Assembly (NCBI RefSeq): GCF_033807575.1
Contig: NC_084706.1
Location: forward strand, 20,436,725 to 20,500,724
DNA length: 64,000 bases
Direction: 5' to 3'
Source of the DNA: Cydia pomonella
Taxonomy: Eukaryota; Arthropoda; Insecta; Lepidoptera; Tortricidae
How positions within the stretch are numbered: position 1 is the stretch's first letter; every line of letters begins with the position of its first letter. This document shows positions 37,101 to 42,278 of this stretch, in pieces. Under the pieces are notes generated by a model. It worked only from the letters and a program-made list of their open reading frames with translations, was not told the DNA's origin and made no database searches. The translations under genes and the position numbers were made by a program.

Positions 37101-38875
37101 ACGATTTGTTACAAGTTAAGCGCTTTAATTTTTGGAACGCCTTTAACCTATTTCACAGATTCCTGAACTGTCGGTCCCATGTCGGTCCCATTATGTTAAA
37201 TAACAATCCAAAATATCCCAAATGAGCAGTCTATTAGGCAGAAATAATCATACCCTCACTAGTATGCTTCATTCCCATGCAGAAATTTAAAAAATATGTC
37301 TTCGGTACAAACCTTATACAACATTTTTGCAAAATATTTTTTGCAAATCTTATTAAACAAAGTCCTCATCCGCGTCTGTTCGTGTATATGTATGTTCGCA
37401 ATAAACTCAAATCCAACTACTAACTAAGTTTTCACTAATCAATAGAGTGATTCTTGAGGAAGATTTAAGTGTATAATTCGTGAGAAGCCGTGGCAGGTCG
37501 CTAGTTTGCAATAAAATTGTTGTTTGTGAATTGCAATAGTAGCTTGTTATCCAAGGGATGAAAAGCGCCTATTTCTGTCGAGGTAGTTTGCCAATAGTGC
37601 GAGAGTGAAATGGTGCCTATAACGCCGAATTAAACACTCTACTTTTCATTTCGAATACGGTAAAAATCACGGCTAAAGCATAAACTTGTGTACCTAGTAT
37701 AAAAAAACCGTTATGTATGGAATGGGGAGTTTAATGATAATTAACTTCATTGTACAACAAATCCATTGAAATCCAAAATTACTTATCGTAAAAAAAAAGA
37801 AAAAGTGGCCAAGTGCGAGTTGGACTCGCCCATGAAGGGTTCCGTAACATTTATGACATATAAAAAAAAAAAAACTACTTACTAGATCTCGTTCAAACCA
37901 TTTTTCGTTGGAAGTTTGCATGGCAATGTATATCACATATTTTTTTTTAAATTTTATTATTCTGTTATTTTAGAAGTTACAGGGGGGGGGGGGGGGGTAC
38001 ATTTTACCACTTTGGAAGTGTCTCTCGCGCAAACTATTCAGTTTAGAAAAAAAATGATATTAGAAACATCAATATCATTTTTGAAGACTTATCTATAGAT
38101 ACCCCACACATATGGGCTTGTTGATTTTTTGTTTGTACTTTTACGACGTATTAAAAACAACTACTTACTAGATCTCGTTCAAACCAATTTTCGGTGGAAG
38201 TTTGCATGGTAATGTATATCACATTTTTTTTTTTACTTTTATCATTCTGTTATTTTAGCAGTTACAGGGGGGGGGGGGCACACATTTTACCACTTTGGAA
38301 GTGTCTCTCGCGCAACTTATTCAGTTTAGAAAAAAATTACATTAGGAACCTCAATATTATTTTCGAAGACCTATTCATAGATACCCCACACGTATGGGTT
38401 TGATGAAAAAAAAATTGAGTTTCAGTTCTAAGTATGGGGAACCCCCAAAATTTATTGTTTTTTTTCTATTTTTGTGTGAAAATCTTAATGCGGTTCATAG
38501 AATAAGTACATCTACTTACCGAGTTTGAACACTATAGTTCTTATACTGTTCAAACTGAGATGTATGATAGTTCTTATAGTTTCGGAAAAAAGTAGCTGTG
38601 GCATAAACGGACAGACAGACGGACATGACGAATCTATAAGGGTTCCGTTTTTTGCCATTTGGCTACGGAACCCTAAAAACGTACTCGGAAAGTACAGTGC
38701 TCTAGAGCAGAAACGTATCATTTTCTGCACACATTTCAAAACAACAACGACCCACTTTCAGAGCAGCAGAAATGAAAACAAACATTAGTGCGCCGACGAT
38801 ATCGTCACAGCAACAGAGGCGTTTAAAAAAAACTTACGATGAGTTAAAGTTGTTTTCTTCAACTTTTTTGTCCAT
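830..38875 (-). CDS. SLC36/PAT-type proton-coupled amino-acid transporter, nine coding exons
   Basis: Coding exons in order (minus strand): 38838-38875, 35843-35959, 34568-34718, 27534-27655, 24946-25030, 21994-22238, 2329-2541, 1501-1670, 830-1110. They sum to 1422 nt (473 residues plus TGA) with matching phases at all eight junctions. Visible family features are a polar N-terminus with YNPFEHRELEHPN (residues 39-51), the TM1 motif GSGILAMPAAF (66-76), CVYVVFIGSSFKEV (159-172), IRNLKYLVPVSGLANA (201-216), AMEGIGVVMPVENEMKKP (258-275), YVQYGEVVKGSITLNLP (304-320), and about 11 hydrophobic segments. Length and order fit complete Aa_trans (PF01490) SLC36 proteins. Known members move small neutral amino acids with protons across plasma or lysosomal membranes; substrate here is inferred only from family. 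Insects carry several paralogues (the pathetic/CG1139 group), so no symbol is given. The start follows AACAAC-ATGG, a good insect context. Introns are about 2.9, 1.1, 6.9, 2.5, 2.7, 19.5, 0.66 and 0.39 kb. Confidence 0.95.
1501..1670 (-). CDS. Transporter exon 8 (TM8 and start of TM9)
   Basis: 170 nt, acceptor TTTTTTTCAG and donor GTAAAA. Encodes residues 324-381, with LAQATKLLMAIVIYFSFPLQ as TM8. The YFSFPLQLYV segment matches the family's YxxYPLQFYVP block. The exon ends in phase 1 within the next helix. Confidence 0.93.
2329..2541 (-). CDS. Transporter exon 7 (TM6-TM7)
   Basis: 213 nt, acceptor TTTTAG and donor GTAAGT. Encodes residues 253-324: STVIFAMEGIGVVMPVENEM, then KKPQQFLGCPGVLNV, then a helix ending FFGYVQYG and the conserved SITLNLP. 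It is separated from exon 6 by a 19,452-bp intron. Confidence 0.95.
2596..2729. repeat. Foldback repeat in intron 6
   Basis: Arms of about 57 bp: GGTTTACATTCACGTG near 2596 pairs with CACGTGAGTGTAAACC ending at 2729, and the inner CGCGGGACAT...CCTAGG pairs with CCTAGGCTC...TGTCGCGCG. A diverged half-copy with the same CTTTCCGAAATATGTCGCGC core is at 2868-2945. Probably a hairpin-type interspersed repeat. Confidence 0.7.
2950..3650. other. Intron 6 sequence with no recognised feature
   Basis: AT-rich. Short GCGCCATCTAGC motifs occur at about 3520 and 3603, a fragment often seen in repeats. No exon or intact element recognised. Confidence 0.5.
3650..3835 (+). repeat. LINE 3'UTR copy A
   Basis: Contains CCTGCTACCCTAAGGTTGTG, then AAGAGATCGC and GATAAGACCGCCTGTTGCTA. 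The same block recurs at 4358-4430 downstream of LINE coding remnants, so this is the 3'UTR of the same element, severely 5' truncated. Confidence 0.6.
4020..4512 (+). mobile_element. 3' end of a non-LTR retrotransposon, copy B
   Basis: A short frame near 4090-4143 reads AYLPGFLTIRLWNALP, similar to the WN-LP motif near the C-terminus of CR1-like and related LINE ORF2 proteins. It is followed by the shared 3'UTR block (4358-4430) and GTGCAATAAAGAATACTTAC at the end. 5' truncated and non-functional. Confidence 0.6.
4660..4850 (+). repeat. Interspersed repeat, inverted relative to 18600-18800
   Basis: TGGATGTATACTGTTGAGAC at about 4696 and the TGACACCAACTTTGGA...GCAGGGAC block are reverse complements of sequence at 18,680-18,785. 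A weaker relative (TATATACAATTGAGTCATAT) is at 5198-5300. Family unknown. Confidence 0.6.
4850..6179. other. Intron 6, no recognised gene
   Basis: AT-rich intronic DNA with the weak repeat relative near 5198-5300 and no coding signal. Confidence 0.5.
6180..6662. repeat. Direct tandem duplication, 264-bp period
   Basis: CTTTTGAATACATTTAACA at 6190 recurs at 6454, and the whole block (GCACAAATATTA, CGACAAGTTA, GCATTGGTGAATAGGTGCAT) repeats in order. Scattered substitutions distinguish the copies. The second copy ends near 6660, where a GCTAGC-rich repeat begins. Confidence 0.85.
6690..7572. repeat. Composite foldback with GATATAAGATGTGGGTG arms
   Basis: The block GCTAGCTGGCGCGGACGCGT (about 6695) recurs at about 8390, and CGCCAGCTAGCAAACGCCCT closes both copies. 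Sequence at 6781-6860 (AAGGGATATATTTCACCCAC) is inverted at 7285-7355. Related TATCCC-TGGCC pieces occur at 7155 and 7195. It looks like overlapping non-autonomous elements. Confidence 0.6.
7738..8374. mobile_element. Foldback element with 45-bp arms and GC-rich core
   Basis: AGAGCTCGTTCCCACTATGT at 7738 is the inverse of sequence ending at 8374, and pairing extends through GTCGTGGCGATTTTTAATCG. The interior at 8070-8160 is unusually GC-rich (GGGTGCCGCGGGCGGCGCGG). The open frames over it follow from the palindrome and high GC, and none resembles a protein. Probably a MITE or other non-autonomous DNA transposon. Confidence 0.65.
8385..8490. repeat. Second copy of the GCTAGC/GGCGCGGACGCGTGCG repeat
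   Basis: Matches 6690-6780 in order: GGCGCGGACGCGTGCGAC, CAAAGGCACC, CGCCAGCTAGCAAACGCCCT. The two copies flank the foldbacks between them. Confidence 0.7.
9106..10876. repeat. Near-identical tandem duplication, 892-bp period
   Basis: Unit 1 is about 9106-9984 and unit 2 about 9998-10876; GTGCAACTGACATTAAACCA starts at 9109 and 10001. By eye only three substitutions separate them (near 9305/10197, 9424/10316 and 9720/10612). Each unit has its own inverted repeats: ATAATATTGGAATGAT near 9135 with its inverse near 9235, CTCGATCCATCAG near 9495 with CTGGTGGATCGAG, and GAGCCAATCGTGC near 9722 with GCACGATTGGCTC near 9819. The unit boundary has an inverted CTGTGTACC/GGTACACAG. Probably a recent duplication of a composite non-autonomous transposon. 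Confidence 0.9.
10877..11365. mobile_element. Foldback element, inverted arms around a second MITE
   Basis: The left arm (about 10885-11010: ACGTCAGGATGGCGGGTGGA, TGCATTATACCGCACTAAAA) is inverted at 11222-11350. The outer end (GTACCTTCTGTGTACC) is shared with the 892-bp units. The central 11081-11222 is a separate palindromic MITE, so the structure is nested. Confidence 0.8.
11081..11222. mobile_element. Palindromic MITE, ACAGTCGCCATCA ends
   Basis: Ends ACAGTCACCATCA... and ...TGATGGCGACTGT, with inner TATATCGGAGCGGCC paired with GGCCACTCCGATATA. Flanks are compatible with a TA target (GGTA|CAG, CTG|TACC), which would suggest a Tc1/mariner-type donor. A relative is at 25776-25898. Confidence 0.8.
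11390..11720 (-). pseudogene. Retrotransposon ORF2 C-terminal remnant
   Basis: The minus strand reads LGRSRWRDKMQKDLSELGAV, a stop, then METVLDREAWRSLVSEA. This resembles the C-terminal RW-D-DL...DR-W-LV pattern of RTE-like non-LTR retrotransposons. It is broken by stops and truncated at both ends. Confidence 0.6.
11720..11805. repeat. Inverted fragment of the 892-bp unit end
   Basis: TATTTCTTTGAAATTCGCTG and GGTCCACCCGCCAT are the reverse complement of the unit end at 9915-9955 and 10807-10850. With 10877-11365, the region from 9.1 to 11.8 kb is one nested cluster. Confidence 0.7.
11805..13418. other. Intron 6, diverged array units at about 12620-13010
   Basis: No gene. The part at 12,620-13,010 contains old relatives of the 14.1-16.85 kb tandem unit (TCAATTCCTCATGGAACCCA, TCTGGTCCTGATCAGAAGTT). 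The rest is AT-rich and featureless. Confidence 0.5.
13419..13680 (+). mobile_element. tRNA-derived SINE (GACCGGTTTGGCCTAGTGGG family), copy 1
   Basis: 5' tRNA-like head with A-box-like TGGCCTAGTGGGTA and B-box-like GAGTTTGAATC. The body has TTTGTGTGATGA, AGATATTTGTTCCT and TTTTCTATGTA, and it ends in TATTTATTTATT. Eight long copies of this family are spread over both strands of the window. Confidence 0.85.
13740..14100. other. Intron 6, no recognised feature
   Basis: AT-rich. The 81-codon frame here has no family resemblance and no splice context. Confidence 0.5.
15335..15665 (+). pseudogene. LINE ORF2 C-terminus and 3' tail inside the array, copy 1
   Basis: Reads ASFRHRFTLHHLYLHHLDGW, then SSTVHFSRNFLPHTAKL, a stop, and NDL..VFPAQYDLSNFKERA. 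This matches the pattern seen at the C-terminus of CR1-like LINEs (RN-FLPRTA-LWN-LP-VFP--YD---FK-R). The tail ends near ACAAACAAAAAAAG. Confidence 0.7.
16195..16515 (+). pseudogene. LINE ORF2 C-terminus and 3' tail inside the array, copy 2
   Basis: Same fragment as 15335-15665, starting at the same point of the array unit after CTTTCTACAAACTTA. It has its own substitutions (for example CATCGCTCTACGCTACAACA). The tail is CTTATATCATAAAAAAAAC. Confidence 0.7.
17045..17280 (-). mobile_element. tRNA-derived SINE, copy 2
   Basis: Reverse orientation: the head ends at ACCGGTCGT (17272-17280), the body has CATGACTCAGGAACAAATAT and TCATCACACAAATAAATGCC, and the tail is AATAAATAAATATT at 17045. Confidence 0.85.
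17350..18600. other. Intron 6, no recognised feature
   Basis: AT-rich DNA without repeats or coding potential that I could recognise. Confidence 0.5.
18600..18800 (-). repeat. Inverted copy of the 4660-4850 repeat
   Basis: GTCTCAACAGTATACATCCA and the CGGTCCCTGCAAG...TTGGTGCCATACAATAAAAT block match 4660-4850 in reverse. A related block is at 22,590-22,800 (GGCGCCATACATCTCATGAC). Confidence 0.6.
19000..19260 (-). repeat. Repeat shared with 58200-58460
   Basis: The minus strand shares ATTTCGTTACGATTGGTTAA, TTATCGGACTCAT-like and TCAGCGCGA(T/C)G(A/G)AGATAT blocks with the plus strand at 58,240-58,445. Both contain a CCCCTTCTxAxATTTGAGAAT end. Unclassified interspersed repeat. Confidence 0.55.
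19875..21263 (-). mobile_element. 5'-truncated Jockey-like non-LTR retrotransposon
   Basis: Minus-strand pieces in order: DDTALVFQDSTWSKLAKTAQ with the DD of the RT catalytic site (about 21255), then IKYLGIQLDKNLNWNRHIAN (about 21000), then YYALCQSIATYCITTWGGAA followed by LERAQRAVLKVMTFKP (20663-20878). These are RT palm and thumb-side motifs of Jockey-type elements. Stops and frameshifts separate them. A 3'UTR of about 750 bp leads to a tail of repeated TTTA (19,877-19,892). The 5' end is truncated at the catalytic motif, and the A of the expected ADD is lost. Confidence 0.85.
21994..22238 (-). CDS. Transporter exon 6 (TM4-TM5)
   Basis: 245 nt, acceptor ATTTCAG and donor GTAAGA. Encodes residues 172-252 and part of S253. 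It holds the luminal or extracellular loop (VIDVLVPESQ), a hydrophobic helix ending CQIRNLKYL, a second helix to MYYIF, and a polar loop ending SQWPLFV. The RNLKYL motif is typical of SLC36 members. Confidence 0.93.
22306..22424. mobile_element. Palindromic MITE close to exon 6
   Basis: Arms GCCCACTGATTACCAGTTCG...ATATCGGCCTG and CAGGCCGATTTCGTC...ACTGGTAATCAGTGGC pair over about 38 bp. It sits 68 bp upstream of the exon 6 acceptor in the transcribed direction. Confidence 0.8.
23176..23460 (+). mobile_element. tRNA-derived SINE (GCGGTGGTGGCCGAGTG family)
   Basis: The head looks like a tRNA (GTGGCCGAGTG A box, GGTTCAAATCC B box). A SINE body follows: CGGTGAAGGAAAACATCGTG, AGGAAACCTGCATACATC and CCCAGCAGTGGGACGTATAT. 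This arrangement is widespread in lepidopteran genomes. Confidence 0.85.
23660..23945. repeat. Fragment of a TAGGGGAAGGCGGGGTAAT-type repeat
   Basis: GTAGGGGAAGGCGGGGTAAT at 23662 and CGGGCAATCACGAACACCTA at about 23877 share a ACGAACACCTAA.GG motif. It resembles the TAGGGGAGAGT ends of elements at 48.7 and 56.0 kb but is incomplete. Confidence 0.4.
24455..24840 (+). repeat. Repeat with CTCGTGCTA...GGGTTAAACAAAC, copy A
   Basis: TTGCTGTTTAACCGCTCGTG, GAGGGTTAAACAAACTTTGC, GAGTGAAACACAA, ACCAACGCGAAGAAAATAC, TACCAGCTGGCATAA and GTTGGTGTGGTGAAAA occur in the same order as at 35435-35830. It ends about 100 bp from the exon 5 donor. Confidence 0.75.
24946..25030 (-). CDS. Transporter exon 5 (TM3)
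   Basis: 85 nt after a TTTTTCAG acceptor, encoding residues 143-171 (VLVDFSLLLTYISVLCVYVV then FIGSSFKE). I placed the donor at GAG|GTTTGT because joining here to exon 6 gives SSFKEVIDVL, which aligns with the family without a gap. A stronger GTGAGT donor 39 nt further on stays in frame and would add 13 residues. Confidence 0.85.
25776..25898. mobile_element. Palindromic MITE, truncated relative of 11081-11222
   Basis: GACAGTCGCCATCAGAAATA and ATCGGAGCGACCGAGGTGCT pair with AGCACCTCGGCCGCTCCGAT. The right end stops at ATATATC followed by a run of 12 T, so it is one-sided. Confidence 0.75.
26240..26750 (-). pseudogene. LINE ORF2 C-terminal fragment with 155-codon frame
   Basis: The frame opens at 26744 and ends at 26277. 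It begins VVYYALAESVICYGLNVYGR, the same post-RT segment as in Jockey-like ORF2 (compare YYALCQSIATYCITTWGG at 20.8 kb), and continues as a lysine-rich tail with KFLVPKIYNDIEW. It is followed by TAATAATAATAATAA at 26250, read as the element tail. The 5' end lies at or just above 26750, so the element is only about 500 bp long. Confidence 0.8.
27222..27395. mobile_element. Foldback MITE, TACCACGAGTT arms
   Basis: GGTAGCCTTACCACGAGTTT with AACATATTCACTAAC is inverted at 27,345-27,395 (GTTAGCGAATATGTCTGTGT, CTCGTGGTAGCC). Relatives are at 29740-29905 and 62248-62395. Confidence 0.7.
27534..27655 (-). CDS. Transporter exon 4 (TM2-TM3 cytosolic loop)
   Basis: 122 nt after a TTTAG acceptor, encoding residues 103-142 (VKISQEVCVDAKKP, then FSETCAAAFEYGPKKLRPWS). 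This is the family's polar loop with an ETCxxAFxxGP core. The donor AA|GTCCGT is weak, but it is the only frame-consistent junction that joins to exon 5. The exon is too short and too fragmented to stand out as an ORF. Confidence 0.88.
27700..28970. other. Intron 3, no recognised feature
   Basis: AT-rich, no coding signal and no clear repeat. Confidence 0.5.
28972..29189 (-). mobile_element. tRNA-derived SINE, copy 3
   Basis: The head GACCGGTCTGGCC is read on the minus strand at 29,175-29,189. The B box GGGTTCGAATCCC is intact. The 3' part is shorter than in copies 4 and 8. Confidence 0.85.
29598..29738. mobile_element. Short TIR element, CGTCGGCTAAA ends
   Basis: GCGTCGGCTAAAGTTG at the left and GCGAGTTTAGCCGACGC at the right are inverted, and CTTCGTAACTCC pairs with GGAGTTACGAGG. 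The ends match the larger element at 33334-33935. Confidence 0.65.
29740..29905. repeat. Degenerate relative of the TACCACGAGTT MITE
   Basis: AGCCTTACCACGA at the left, and GCGCTAGCGAATATGTCGGT then GTCAAACC at the right, correspond to the 27222-27395 arms. The element abuts an unexplained minus-strand frame (29,900-30,030). Confidence 0.45.
30277..30425. repeat. Interspersed repeat copy A (CCGCGTCTGTCTGTGTGTAT)
   Basis: AAGCCCAACACCGCGTCTGT, TATGTTTGTTCGCGATAAA and CCAATAGAGTGAGTAGTGAG recur in order at 37345-37500. Family unknown. Confidence 0.55.
31575..31838 (-). mobile_element. tRNA-derived SINE, copy 4
   Basis: Full-length form on the minus strand, with GGGTTCAAATCC B box, TTATGAAC-type body, GCCTTATTGAGCTTACTATG and TATTTATTT tail. 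Confidence 0.85.
32257..32797. mobile_element. Non-autonomous DNA transposon with perfect 76-bp TIRs
   Basis: The left TIR 32257-32332 and right TIR 32722-32797 are exact inverses over 76 bp (ends TCAATGAGCGGAATTC...). Both sides are flanked by CCATAA (32251-32256 and 32798-32803), a 6-bp target duplication. The core has an 85-codon frame (32480-32737) without clear homology and a CAGTGGCGGTCAGCTAATTA motif at about 32669 like a Tc1-type end. The superfamily is unclear, because 6-bp duplications are uncommon. Confidence 0.9.
33218..33275. repeat. Strong hairpin
   Basis: GGCTATGGGAAAGCAATGCA...TAAAT, a 4-base loop, then ATTTAGTGCATTGCTTTC...CCAATAGCC. The stem is about 25 bp with one small interruption. 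Not attached to any gene; it lies in intron 3. Confidence 0.75.
33334..33935. mobile_element. TIR element, GTCGGCTAAAAGTCGCAAAC ends
   Basis: The left end GTCGGCTAAAAGTCGCAAAC with CTCGTAACTC pairs with GAGTTACGAGGTTTGCGACT and TTAGCCGAC at the right. About 600 bp, no coding capacity. Shares ends with 29598-29738. Confidence 0.65.
34095..34250 (-). pseudogene. RTE-like retrotransposon C-terminal remnant
   Basis: The minus strand reads WRDELDAFDRDWWETSEDRD then KWKNKREAFAQQLDNIGS. This matches the common WRDDLD.....W...A.DR..W...EAF.QQW tail of lepidopteran RTE-type ORFs. Only about 45 codons remain. Confidence 0.7.
34568..34718 (-). CDS. Transporter exon 3 (TM1-TM2)
   Basis: 151 nt, acceptor TTTTTTCAG and donor GTAAGA. 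Encodes residues 52-102, starting TIGSILHLLKACLGSGILAM. The GSGILAMP signature of the amino-acid transporter fold is intact, and the second hydrophobic helix runs to the exon end. Confidence 0.95.
35435..35830 (+). repeat. Repeat with CTCGTGCTA...GGGTTAAACAAAC, copy B
   Basis: Same block order as 24455-24840. A PPT-like insertion (GACAGACAGACGGACGGAC, TACGGAACCCTAA) at 35640-35730 belongs to a different common repeat. It ends about 13 bp from the exon 2 donor. Confidence 0.75.
35843..35959 (-). CDS. Transporter exon 2 (cytosolic N-terminal tail)
   Basis: 117 nt between a TTTCAG acceptor and a GTAAGT donor, encoding residues 13-52. The tail is charged and ends with the PYNPFEHRELEHPN segment that precedes TM1 in insect SLC36 proteins. 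It enters and leaves with split serine codons, in phase with exons 1 and 3. Confidence 0.9.
36000..37000. other. Intron 1, no recognised feature
   Basis: AT-rich. The frames here (for example 36377-36559) are low-complexity. Confidence 0.5.
37345..37500. repeat. Interspersed repeat copy B (CCGCGTCTGTTCGTGTATAT)
   Basis: Same order of blocks as 30277-30425, more diverged. Confidence 0.5.
37799..38677 (+). repeat. GTTCCGTA-ended repeat with an internal duplicated G-run module
   Basis: Starts near GTGGCCAAGTGCGAGTTGGA with AGGGTTCCGTAAC and ends GGCTACGGAACCCTA at 38,662-38,677, so the ends are inverted. Inside, a module of about 285 bp occurs twice (37,875-38,118 and 38,163-38,404). Each has ACTAGATCTCGTTCAAACCA, a G run (37982-37998 and 38266-38278), ACCACTTTGGAAGTGTCTCT and ATAGATACCCCACAC. 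Apparent ORFs arise from this repeat. Confidence 0.8.
38690..38790 (+). repeat. Short repeat shared with 41685-41765
   Basis: AGAGCAGAAACGTATCATTT, TTCTGCACACATTTC and CCACTTTCAGAGCA match 41,695-41,765. In both places it adjoins a GTTCCGTA-ended element. Confidence 0.55.
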
Positions 38876-38888
38876 GTTGTTAAATAAC
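38838..38888 (-). CDS. Transporter exon 1 (end of 5'UTR and start codon)
   Basis: The exon starts after a TTTCAG acceptor at 38889-38891, has 13 nt of leader, and opens with ATG at 38873-38875. It encodes MDKKVEENNFNS plus two bases of a serine codon, then a GTAAGT donor. An acceptor just upstream of the ATG means at least one further 5'UTR exon lies above 38891; I did not find it. Confidence 0.85.
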
Positions 38889-38891
38889 CTG

Positions 38892-40040
38892 AAACAAAAA
38901 AAGGCGAGTTGTTATTATTTTTTCACGTCAGCAGCTGGAACAAGGGTAATTTGCAGCTTAGAGACAGTGAGCAAAATCGCATTTTGCTCTCTGAGTGAGA
39001 CAAAATAACATTCAAGTGACCTTCGTATTCGAATGTCATTTCAACGTGCAGGGCCTAATACAAGTTCGAAATATTTGGATTCTATTTAATTGTCTTTGTC
39101 CCTTTCTCGTCATTGGCAAAATGGAAGAGTCAAAAATAAGTGCATACGTAATTCAACGGTATATTGACGGTTTATATTAAACCCCTGAAATAATTCAGAC
39201 CGCATCGTTCCAAAACACCATATGGGTCCTCAGTCCTCAATCGTAAAAATTAATTAATGAAATAAAAGTTTAAAATTTAATAACACCATATTTTACGTAT
39301 TTTATTATACAATAAAAACAATAAACTTAAAAGCAAATTAAATAATTCTACTTTTAACCATCTCTACTATAGTTCACAAATAGTTGTATTTGCAATTCAG
39401 ACCGAAAGTTTTTTTTTTACAAAAAAAAAGTTTTCGATCGAATTGAACTGTCAATTGATGTTCGTTACTTCATTATTTCCGTATTATTTTATTGAAATTT
39501 CTTTCGTTTTGTTTTATTGCGGTAATTAAACTTAATTGTTAGAATACTTTCCTTAAGAAAACATGAATGAAATAGTGATGAAGACAGATTCAATTTTTTC
39601 AGGTTGTATTTTTACCTTTCAAATATGTTCACACTGCTGTCGAGAATATTTTTGTGTACTATACGAGATCAAAGTTATTTACATCTCGTGCGCTTTTGAG
39701 TCCCTTACTCTGCTCAAGATTCTAAATAAGATTATAAAATAAGCACTCGAAGAAATATCAAACTTTGCTCTCTTGTTGTACAAATAACTATTGTTGCAAA
39801 TGATTCGTCATCGATATTGTAACGTTACCTAATAGAGATTTGAACAGAAAGCTAGAGTTATCAATAGGCCATGAAAATCTTAAGATATTTGATTTTCAAT
39901 ATATATAGCCAGTTTAAATTCCTTATATAAAAATGTTCTCGTAGGAGACAGTCTATCCCATCAAAAACATTTTCATGTAAAATGTTGCCAAAACGAAACC
40001 ATAAGGCTCGCACGGTCAAAAAGTTATCAAAGAGTAGAAA
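38892..40040. other. Upstream region of the transporter gene
   Basis: The promoter and 5'UTR exons of the minus-strand transporter should lie here or further right. I see no decisive TATA/initiator pair or donor that can be assigned. AT-rich with runs of A and T (39,411-39,430). Confidence 0.35.
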
Positions 40041-40466
40041 GGCTAGAGTAAATAGGTATCTCATAGGTAAGCGTGCTCCACCGTAGACCGCATCATCACT
40101 TACCATCAGGTGTGATCGTGGTCAAACGCCTGCCTATCCTCTATAAAAAAAAACCTTCCCTGACGCTTCGGTCAATTAAGTACATTATTAACTGAATTTT
40201 AATAACTATTTTAAGAAAGAAGTTTATTTTTGTTGCGTTTATTATTAGACAGCGTCAATAAAAAAAAATCTCTTTATTCCAAGGGGCTTTTTCCATTAAA
40301 TAAATAAATAAACGACATGTCACTCCATAAACACAGACTTATTCACAAAGTTAAAAGAAAGTAAACAACCAAATTAAGGTTAAGTACATCATGTATTTCT
40401 GACGGAAATGTGGCAATAGATGGTCTCAAACCAAGCTAGAAAGTAGGCAATAGCTGTATTAGCACC

Positions 40467-40670
40467 CAGGGATCGGAAACCGGTATTTTTTGTATGGGAA
40501 CGAAAACGGTATTTTTTTGTTCTTTGTTAATTATTTCATTCCTAATCGGGCAATCTAATAATACGAAATCGTTATCTAAAAACACAACTGAGTCCTACAT
40601 TTTGAGTATAAAATAAACCGAAATATATGGTTATTTCGATTTTTTTGCAAAAAACCGGTTCCGATCCCTG
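40467..40670. mobile_element. hAT-type MITE with 8-bp target duplication
   Basis: 204 bp. Inverted ends CAGGGATCGGAAACCGG and CCGGTTCCGATCCCTG. Flanked on both sides by TTAGCACC (40459-40466 and 40671-40678). CAG-starting TIRs and 8-bp target duplications are hallmarks of the hAT superfamily. Confidence 0.92.
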
Positions 40671-41684
40671 TTAGCACCTGGACCACCACTACTACAATAT
40701 TTCATTGTTATCATCATCTGTCAATGGTGATCATTGTTATTATCATCTGTCATTAGTGATGGTAAAAGGTCTTTTTTTGGCGCAACTTTTTACTTCAAAA
40801 ATAAAATTAGGTTTTTAATAGGACCAATTACTTATCAAAAAAAAGAAACGTCAAAACCATTCAGTTCACGCTTAAGGCGTTTTTACGTTTGTAGCTGTTT
40901 ATAGTTTTTTAGCAAAAACGCTTCTAAGTTTAAAGTCGGTTTGAAGCAAACAACAGAAAAACGCCTCTTAAATGTGATAAAAAAAAGTTAAAAAGGTGGG
41001 ATCGGAAAATACTTACTGATTTGGATAGTGTATTGTGAATTGTGTTTGACTAAAAAATACAAGAAACATGTATCTACGCTATCTCTCTAATGTTTTCTAG
41101 CAAAAATACATTGCTTTCTTTCAACGCCTCCTCTAACGTGTCGGCCCTCAAACTCACTCGTCCATTTTTGAGCGGTTTTCCGGCCTCTCCTACAATGTAC
41201 CATAATACCTACCTTTCAACTACATCGGACATGAGATCGGATCAGACCGCAATTTGTAATGGCTAATTTTCAATATTTTCAATTCTAATTAACGTTCGGC
41301 CAACACTGTTACATAACCAAATTGCGGACGCTAAGCGCTGAAATCATGCACCCAGCCAATATTTAAAAAAAAGTTGTACGCCTTAGTAAAAAGTAGGCTA
41401 AGGTCCTGTTCAGCCATGGATGTCAACCAACCGCGAGTTTTTATTTTTGTTTGAAATAGCTTAAGTGTTTTAGGCAGAAAAATACTCTTCCATTTTTTAA
41501 AGAAAAAAATGTGGCGGATTTCACACTTTACCGATATAAATAAATAAGTAAAGCAAAAAAATCATTTCCCCAAAGCGGAATCAGTAAAATTAGAACAATT
41601 GTTCCAGGCGGGGAAATAAAGAGTATTTTTCCAATTGTTTTTACCTAGTTGCTCACGGGACGGGGACACAGAGGAGTACACCAC

Positions 41685-41990
41685 TTTTCTGCACTAGAGC
41701 AGAAACGCATCAGTTTATGCGCACTTTATAAATCAACATGACCTACTTCCAGAGCATGAGATATGAGAAAACCGAACAAGTGCGAGTCGGACTAGCGCAC
41801 CGAGGGTTCCGTATTTTTTAGTATTTGTTGTTATAGCAGCAACAGAAATAAATCATCTGTGAAAATTTCAACTGGCTTGCTACCACGGTTCATGAGATAC
41901 AGCCTGGTGACAGACTAACGGACAGCGAAGTCTTAGTAATAGGGTCCCGTTTTACCCTTTAAGTACGGAACCCTACAAACCATTACATAA
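41685..41990 (+). repeat. Compound repeat: short repeat and GTTCCGTA-ended element
   Basis: The short repeat at 41,695-41,765 is followed by AAGTGCGAGTCGGACTAGCG, GAGGGTTCCGTATTTTTTAG, TTGTTGTTATAGCAGCAACA, TTCATGAGATACAGCCTGGT and TACGGAACCCTAC at the right end. This second part is a very common lepidopteran repeat with inverted AGGGTTCCGTA/TACGGAACCCT. Confidence 0.75.
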
Positions 41991-42006
41991 TAATTATAAA
42001 ATTTCA

Positions 42007-42278
42007 AAAATAAATAAATATGTTTTATAGGACATTATTACACAAATTGACTTAAGTCCCACAGTAAGTTCAATAAGGCTTCTGTTGTAAATTCTTAGAC
42101 AACGAAATAAGTATATAATAAATAAATATTTATAAATACTTAAATACATAGAAGACACCTATGACTGAGTAAGAAATATCCGTGGTCATCACACGAATAA
42201 ATGTCCTTACCAGGATTTGAACCCAGGACCATCGGCTTCATAGGCTGGGTCACTACCCACTAGGCCAGACCGGTCGTC
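42007..42278 (-). mobile_element. tRNA-derived SINE, copy 5
   Basis: Minus strand, head GACCGGTCTGGCCTAGTGGG and B box GGTTCAAATCC, tail TATTTATTTA at 42007. Confidence 0.85.
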
